Of a stretch of DNA of 64,000 nucleotides, positions 59,312-64,000 are shown piece after piece. Each line of letters opens with the position of its first letter. The first letter of the stretch is position 1. Under the pieces are notes generated by a model. That model searched no databases and had not been told where the DNA came from. It worked only from the letters and a program-made list of their open reading frames with translations. Source of the DNA: Ralstonia pickettii DTP0602 (GTDB taxonomy: Bacteria; Pseudomonadota; Gammaproteobacteria; Burkholderiales; Burkholderiaceae); assembly GCA_000471925.1 (NCBI GenBank), contig CP006667.1, positions 186,001 through 250,000 of the forward strand. The letters run 5' to 3'. The position numbers and the translations under genes were made by a program.

Positions 59312-60829
59312 GTGAATATCGCAGAAAACCGGCAGCTGGCCGAGATCCACCATTACATCGGCGGCGCCGTGCGCCGCGCCGGCGGGCAGCGCCTGGCCGA
59401 CGTCTTCAATCCCGCCACCGGCGAGGTCAGCGCTCGCGTCGCGCTCGGCACCACGCAGGATGTGGCCGACGCCGTGGCTGCCGCCAAGGCCGCCTTCCCG
59501 GCATGGTCGGAAACCCCGCCGCTGCGCCGCGCGCGCATCCTGTTCAAGTTCAAGGAGTTGCTCGACCAGCACCACGACGACCTGGCCGCGCTGATCACGC
59601 GCGAGCACGGCAAGGTGTTCTCGGACGCCAAGGGCGAAGTCACGCGCGGCGTCGAGGTGGTGGAGTTCGCCTGCGGCATCCCCAACCTGCTCAAGACCGA
59701 CTTCACCGACAACATCGGCGGCGGCATCGACAACTGGAACCTGCGCCAGCCGCTGGGCGTGGTGGCCGGCATCACGCCGTTCAACTTCCCGGTGATGGTG
59801 CCGATGTGGATGTTCCCGGTGGCGATCGCCTGCGGCAATACCTTCGTGCTGAAGCCTTCGGAACGCGATCCGTCGCCGAGCCTGCTGATTGCCGATCTGC
59901 TGCGCCAGGCCGGCTTGCCCGATGGCGTGTTCAACGTGGTGCAGGGCGACAAGGAAGCGGTCGATGCGCTGCTGGCGCATCCGGATGTGCAGGCGCTGTC
60001 GTTCGTCGGTTCGACGCCGATTGCGGAGTACATCTATACGGAAGGCACCAGGCACGGCAAGCGCGTGCAGGCGCTGGGCGGTGCCAAGAACCACCTGGTG
60101 GTGATGCCCGATGCGGATCTCGACCAGGCGGTGGATGCGCTGATCGGCGCGGCCTACGGCTCCGCCGGCGAGCGCTGCATGGCGATCTCGGTGGCGGTGG
60201 CGGTTGGCGACGTGGCCGACAAGCTCGTGCCGCGACTCGCCGAACGCGCCAGCTCGCTGAAGATCCGCAACGGCATGGAGACGGACGCCGAAATGGGTCC
60301 GCTGGTGACCGCTGCGCACAAGGCGAAGGTGGAGGGCTATATCGCCAAGGGCGTGGAAGAGGGCGCGACGCTGGTGACCGATGGCCGCGGCCACAAGGTC
60401 GAAGGGCATGAGAACGGCTTCTATGTCGGCGGCACGCTGTTCGACAACGTCAAGCCGGACATGACGATCTACAAGGAAGAGATCTTCGGCCCAGTGCTGT
60501 CGGTGGTGCGCGTGCATGACTTTGCCGATGCCGTGGCGCTGATCAATGCGCATGAATACGGCAACGGCGTATCTTGCTACACCAGCGATGGCGGCATCGC
60601 CCGCGCCTTTGCGCGGCAGATCCAGGTGGGCATGGTCGGCATCAACGTGCCGATCCCGGTGCCGATGGCCTGGCATTCGTTCGGCGGCTGGAAGCGCTCG
60701 CTGTTCGGTGATCACCACGCCTATGGCGAAGAAGGCGTGCGCTTCTACACGCGCTACAAGAGCGTGATGCAGCGCTGGCCGGATTCGATTGCCAAAGGCG
60801 CTGAGTTCACGATGCCGGTGGCCAAGTAA
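59312..60829 (+). CDS. mmsA: CoA-acylating methylmalonate/malonate-semialdehyde dehydrogenase
   Basis: A 505-residue aldehyde dehydrogenase of the MmsA branch, which makes acetyl- or propionyl-CoA from malonate or methylmalonate semialdehyde. It has [27 protein letters not shown] and the nucleophile Cys in [13 protein letters not shown] 59312 follows GAGGAAAA. Position after the aminotransferase supports a beta-alanine pathway. Confidence 0.94.
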   Translation: MNIAENRQLAEIHHYIGGAVRRAGGQRLADVFNPATGEVSARVALGTTQDVADAVAAAKAAFPAWSETPPLRRARILFKFKELLDQHHDDLAALITREHGKVFSDAKGEVTRGVEVVEFACGIPNLLKTDFTDNIGGGIDNWNLRQPLGVVAGITPFNFPVMVPMWMFPVAIACGNTFVLKPSERDPSPSLLIADLLRQAGLPDGVFNVVQGDKEAVDALLAHPDVQALSFVGSTPIAEYIYTEGTRHGKRVQALGGAKNHLVVMPDADLDQAVDALIGAAYGSAGERCMAISVAVAVGDVADKLVPRLAERASSLKIRNGMETDAEMGPLVTAAHKAKVEGYIAKGVEEGATLVTDGRGHKVEGHENGFYVGGTLFDNVKPDMTIYKEEIFGPVLSVVRVHDFADAVALINAHEYGNGVSCYTSDGGIARAFARQIQVGMVGINVPIPVPMAWHSFGGWKRSLFGDHHAYGEEGVRFYTRYKSVMQRWPDSIAKGAEFTMPVAK

Positions 60830-60842
60830 CCGGCGCGCGGGC

Positions 60843-61193
60843 ATGAGGGTCAACCGGATCGTTGCCAACATTGCCGCCGCCGACCCGGCCGGTGCCCGCG
60901 CTTTCTACCAGGACATCCTGGGCCTGGACGTGTTGATGGACCACGGCTGGCTCCAGACCTACGGCAGCACCGCGACCATGACCGTCCAGCTCAGTGTCGC
61001 CACGGAAGGTGGCAACGGCACGCCGGTGCCGGACCTGTCGATCGAAGTCGATGACGTCGACGAGGCGCACCGGCGCATGCTGGCCGCCGGCATTGCCATC
61101 GAGTACGGTCCCGCCGACGAGCCGTGGGGCGTGCGCCGCTTCTACGTGCGCGATCCGTTCGGCCGGCTGGTCAATATCCTGATGCACACCTGA
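60843..61193 (+). CDS. Glyoxalase/VOC family protein
   Basis: A 116-residue VOC-fold protein: ARAFYQDILGLDV near the front and VRDPFGRLVNILMHT at the end, with the second repeat between. It follows mmsA by 13 bases and is probably in the same transcript. Function unknown; many homologues act on or bind small reactive compounds. Confidence 0.85.
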   Translation: MRVNRIVANIAAADPAGARAFYQDILGLDVLMDHGWLQTYGSTATMTVQLSVATEGGNGTPVPDLSIEVDDVDEAHRRMLAAGIAIEYGPADEPWGVRRFYVRDPFGRLVNILMHT

Positions 61194-61199
61194 GCGCAG

Positions 61200-62177
61200 T
61201 CATTCCGCGCTGCCGGCGCGGGCTTGCCGGTATGCCTTAGGCGTGGACGGCTCGGCTTTGTTCCAGCAGGCGCGGAAGGCCTGCACGCTACCGAAGCCGC
61301 TTTTCAGCGCAATCTCTTCTACCGGCAATGTCGATGCCGCCAGCAGCTTGCGCGCGCGCGCCATGCGTAGCGTGAGTTGGTACTGCTTGGGCGTGAGGCC
61401 GGTTTCTTCATGGAACATGCGGGACAGGTGCCGCACGCTGATGGCGAAGCGGTCGGCGAAGCGCGGGTCGGCAACATTGGTGTCGAGCTCCCGCGAGATC
61501 GCGTCCTGTACCGCATGCACCAGCGCGTTGCCATGCGAGCGCGCGCGGAACTGCGGAGCGAGCTGCGGATCGCCGCTGAAGCGGCGGAAGGGCACCACGT
61601 TGTCGCGTGCCACGGCGATGGCGGCTTCGTCGCCGTAGGCGTCGGCCACCAGACGCAGCGCCAGGTCGATGCCCGAAGCCACGCCGGCTGACGTCCACAC
61701 ATTGCCATCGCGAACGAACACCCGGTTGTCGACGACCGAGGCGGCGGGGTGCCGCGTGCGCAGGCGGCGGGTGTGGGCATGGTGGGTGGTGCACAGGCGG
61801 CCGTCGAGCAGGCCGGCGGCGCCCAGCAGGAAGGCACCGGTGCAGACGGCGGCGACTTGTACGTCGGCGTTCCTGCCGTCGCCGAAAGACGCCTTCAGCC
61901 AACTCGCGGTATCGTGCCATGCGGGCGAGGTAGTCAGCGTGTCCAGAAGTTTGCTGCCGATGGCCAGCACCACGTCGCCGGGCGAGAGTCGTGCAGGCAG
62001 GCGTTCGACCTGGCCCAGTGCCGGCCCCTGGAACGAAGTGACGCTCGAATGCGGCCCGACGCAGCGCACCTTGAGCGGCGCAACGCCCAGCTCCGATACG
62101 CTCGACAGGATCTGCAGCGGGCCGCCAAGGTCGAGCATGTGGACGTTGGGCAGCACCAGGAGATAGGCGGTAGTCAT
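61200..62177 (-). CDS. GlxA-type AraC family transcriptional regulator
   Basis: A 325-residue regulator with an N-terminal DJ-1/PfpI-like domain (LPNVHMLDLGGPLQILSSVSE; AAVCTGAFLLGAAGLLDG) and a C-terminal AraC helix-turn-helix (ISVRHLSRMFHEETGLTPKQY). It is divergent from the MFS gene, with a 166-base gap, which suggests it controls that transporter. Confidence 0.9.
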   Translation of the reverse strand: MTTAYLLVLPNVHMLDLGGPLQILSSVSELGVAPLKVRCVGPHSSVTSFQGPALGQVERLPARLSPGDVVLAIGSKLLDTLTTSPAWHDTASWLKASFGDGRNADVQVAAVCTGAFLLGAAGLLDGRLCTTHHAHTRRLRTRHPAASVVDNRVFVRDGNVWTSAGVASGIDLALRLVADAYGDEAAIAVARDNVVPFRRFSGDPQLAPQFRARSHGNALVHAVQDAISRELDTNVADPRFADRFAISVRHLSRMFHEETGLTPKQYQLTLRMARARKLLAASTLPVEEIALKSGFGSVQAFRACWNKAEPSTPKAYRQARAGSAE

Positions 62178-62343
62178 CGCGGCAAGGGAAGAGCGAGCGA
62201 TACGATGCCGTCATTCTCGCGCGATTCCAGCGCAACGCAACAGTGATGGCCGAAAATTTGCTTTTCTGGTCCAGGCGGTTGCCGTGGCGAGGGGGCGGGC
62301 TTGCTTAGCATGCCACCAAGCCTCGCACGACTGAGAGATCGAC

Positions 62344-63579
62344 ATGCCCCGCACCCGCATCCCCGCCATCACCCTTGCCCTGGTCGCTATCGGCTTTGCC
62401 GCGATGTTCGTCTCGACCGCGGTCAAGGGCCTCTACCAGGTGTATTTCGTCGACCTAGCGGCGCACTTCGGCCAGGGTCGGGCGCAGTTCGCCTGGTCCG
62501 GCAGCGTATTCATGCTGGCCACCGGGCTGATGTCGCCGGTGGTCGGCGCGCTCAGCGACCGGATCGGTCCGTTGCGCACCTCGGCGGCCGGTGCGCTGGC
62601 GGCGGGGCTGGCGCTCGCCGGGGTGGCGCTATGGCAGCAGTCGCTGGCGTTCTTCGTGCTGATGTTCGGACTCGCCGGTGCCTTCGGTCTGGCGGCGATG
62701 ACCTTCGTGCCGATGGGCATCCTGGTCGACCGCCTGTTCGAGGAACGCAAGAAGGGGCTGGCCTATGCGGTCGTCACCAACGGCACCGCGATCGGCTTTA
62801 TTGTGCTGTCGCCGCTGTGGATCTGGCTGCAGCCGCAGGCAAGCTGGGGCGCGGCCTTCGGCGTGGCCGGAGCGGTGTTCGCCGTGCCGGTTGCCATGGC
62901 GTTGTGGCTGGCATCGCACTGGGAACCGGCGTCGGGGCAGCGCACGGCGGCAGTGGAAGCCTCGGCATGGACGGTGGTGCGGCGCGATCCGGTCTTCTAC
63001 GCGCTGGCGGCCAGCTTCTTCGGCTGCGGCGCGACCATGGCCTTTATCGACGTGCACCTGATCGCGCACTGGCAAGGGCAGGGTGAGCCGCGCCTGGCGA
63101 TGGGCTATGGCATGAGCACGCTCGGCGTGCTGGAGCTGGCCAGCGGCATCGCCTCCGGCGCGCTGGCGCTGCGCTTTGACAAGCACCGGCTGCTGGCCGG
63201 GTTCTACGCGCTGCGCTCGGCGTCGATGCTGTTGCTGCTGCTGCCGGGGCTGGGCGTGCTGCCGTTCGCGATCGGCTTCGGCGCCAGCTACCTGGGCACG
63301 GTGGTCCTGACCTCGATGTTCTGCTTCGAGCGCTACGGCAGCCGGATCAAGGGCAAGGTGTTCGGCCTGCTGTTCCTTGGGCATCAGCTGGGCGCTTTCC
63401 TGACCGTGCAACTCGGGGCGTGGTCGTTCGACGCAACCCGCAGTTACCAGCACACGATCGCGGCGCTGGTCGCGGTGACGCTGTGCTCGGCCGCCTGGGC
63501 GTGGTTCGGCCTGCGCCGCGCGGGACCGCTGCCCGCGCTGGCCGACCTCCCGGCGATGCCGGAAGCCGCCAGCCGTTGA
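62344..63579 (+). CDS. MFS transporter
   Basis: A 411-residue protein with twelve predicted membrane segments and the MFS loop 2-3 motif GALSDRIGPLR. The DRLFEERKKGLAYA loop between later helices fits the OFA/monocarboxylate-type MFS. It is divergent from the GlxA-type regulator. The substrate is unknown. Confidence 0.9.
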   Translation: MPRTRIPAITLALVAIGFAAMFVSTAVKGLYQVYFVDLAAHFGQGRAQFAWSGSVFMLATGLMSPVVGALSDRIGPLRTSAAGALAAGLALAGVALWQQSLAFFVLMFGLAGAFGLAAMTFVPMGILVDRLFEERKKGLAYAVVTNGTAIGFIVLSPLWIWLQPQASWGAAFGVAGAVFAVPVAMALWLASHWEPASGQRTAAVEASAWTVVRRDPVFYALAASFFGCGATMAFIDVHLIAHWQGQGEPRLAMGYGMSTLGVLELASGIASGALALRFDKHRLLAGFYALRSASMLLLLLPGLGVLPFAIGFGASYLGTVVLTSMFCFERYGSRIKGKVFGLLFLGHQLGAFLTVQLGAWSFDATRSYQHTIAALVAVTLCSAAWAWFGLRRAGPLPALADLPAMPEAASR

Positions 63580-63589
63580 GGCCCGGGCC

Positions 63590-63805
63590 ATGATCGCGCC
63601 GGCGTTGCTGCGCATCGTCTTTGCCGGAGTCACCCTGCTGCCTCTGGCGCTGGCAGCGTGGGCGCTGCCATGGCCGCTGCGCGCAAGAATCGCGGCGCTG
63701 GCCTTGCTTGCGCTCTGTGCCGCCGCCGTGCTGGCGCTCGATCCCCTGGCCGCCGCATTCGCGCGTGTGGACGGCATCCTCTCGGCGCCGGGCTGCGGCG
63801 GTTGA
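63590..63805 (+). CDS. Small hydrophobic membrane protein, hypothetical
   Basis: A 71-residue protein with two hydrophobic helices (LLRIVFAGVTLLPLALAAWAL and RIAALALLALCAAAVLAL), 10 bases after the MFS stop on the same strand. I recognise no family. Its high Ala/Leu content means a chance frame is possible, though the position favours co-transcription with the transporter. Confidence 0.5.
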   Translation: MIAPALLRIVFAGVTLLPLALAAWALPWPLRARIAALALLALCAAAVLALDPLAAAFARVDGILSAPGCGG

Positions 63806-63828
63806 TCGGTCGGCGGTCAGCACCCTGA

Positions 63829-64000
63829 TTTTCCTATCATTTCGCGGACCTGCACCGCGGCGCTTCCATCCCAAAAGTGATTGCCTTTACGCTGATCTCC
63901 GTGGCGGTGCTGGTGCTGCGCAAGACGCGCCCGGAACTGCCGAGCGCGTTCCGCTGCCCGGGCGTGCCGGTGGTGCCGCTGCTGTCGATCGGCTTCTGCC
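63829..64000 (+). pseudogene. C-terminal remnant of an APC-family amino-acid permease (5' truncated, runs off window)
   Basis: In frame, from 63829 after a TGA, the DNA reads FADLHRGASIPKVIAFTL, then VLVLRKTRPELPSAFRCPG and VPVVPLLSIGFC. That is the late membrane segment and cytoplasmic loop of cationic-amino-acid permeases. The first 300-400 residues are absent here: a stop and then the 71-residue gene lie upstream. The rest continues past the window edge. A GTG at 63877 might allow translation of a fragment. Confidence 0.65.

Overview
The window is GC-rich (roughly two thirds G+C) with the gene content of a Burkholderiales chromosome. The closest fit is the Cupriavidus/Ralstonia group. Supporting signs are an ahcY gene led by an SAH riboswitch and followed by metF, a thiC-thiO-thiS-thiG-thiE operon behind a TPP riboswitch, a Kdo hydroxylase beside metK, a DmeF-type metal exporter and a Bug-family tricarboxylate binding protein. 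No sequence search was run; names rest on motifs, lengths and gene order read directly.

Layout: 1-3.4 kb holds an LpxL/HtrB acyltransferase (runs off the left edge), metK and kdoO. 3.4-8.6 kb holds an aldehyde dehydrogenase, a GMC oxidoreductase and an AidB-like acyl-CoA dehydrogenase. 8.75-14.3 kb is the TPP-controlled thiamine operon. It is followed by two GNAT/thioesterase-type genes, a RelBE-type toxin-antitoxin pair with a palindromic operator, and thiD. 17.3-20.3 kb is the SAM-recycling block (SAH riboswitch, ahcY, small membrane protein, metF), so with metK the window carries several steps of the activated-methyl cycle. 20.3-27.9 kb holds housekeeping genes (TfoX-like, Mut7-C RNase-like, 5-formyl-THF cyclo-ligase, lytic transglycosylase, NDUFA9-like, GST, cca, universal stress protein).

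28-37.2 kb carries two complete ABC importers back to back: a branched-chain-amino-acid type (livFGMHK, minus strand) and a family-1 importer with a Tat-type binding protein (plus strand). 37.2-45.5 kb holds an NDUFAF7-like methyltransferase, a pteridine-reductase-like SDR, folB, ttcA, a lipoprotein, glmU and glmS. 45.6-51.6 kb holds a LysR/Bug pair, bacterioferritin, tRNA-Cys, an acetyltransferase, dmeF and a haloacetate dehalogenase with all the fluoroacetate-dehalogenase residues.

51.6-56.0 kb is the accessory, decaying part. It has an orphan AcrR-like operator, a pagL gene broken by one in-frame stop, and an IS200/IS605 element (tnpA + tnpB). The right-end hairpin of that element, which is the expected 3' end of the TnpB guide RNA, has been split in its loop by an IS1182-type element. 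56.0-61.2 kb is a beta-alanine/omega-amino-acid catabolic unit: a MocR-type regulator with repeated CTGTACGGT sites, an omega-amino acid aminotransferase, mmsA and a glyoxalase-like protein. The window ends with a GlxA-type regulator, an MFS transporter, a small membrane protein and the truncated tail of an amino-acid permease.
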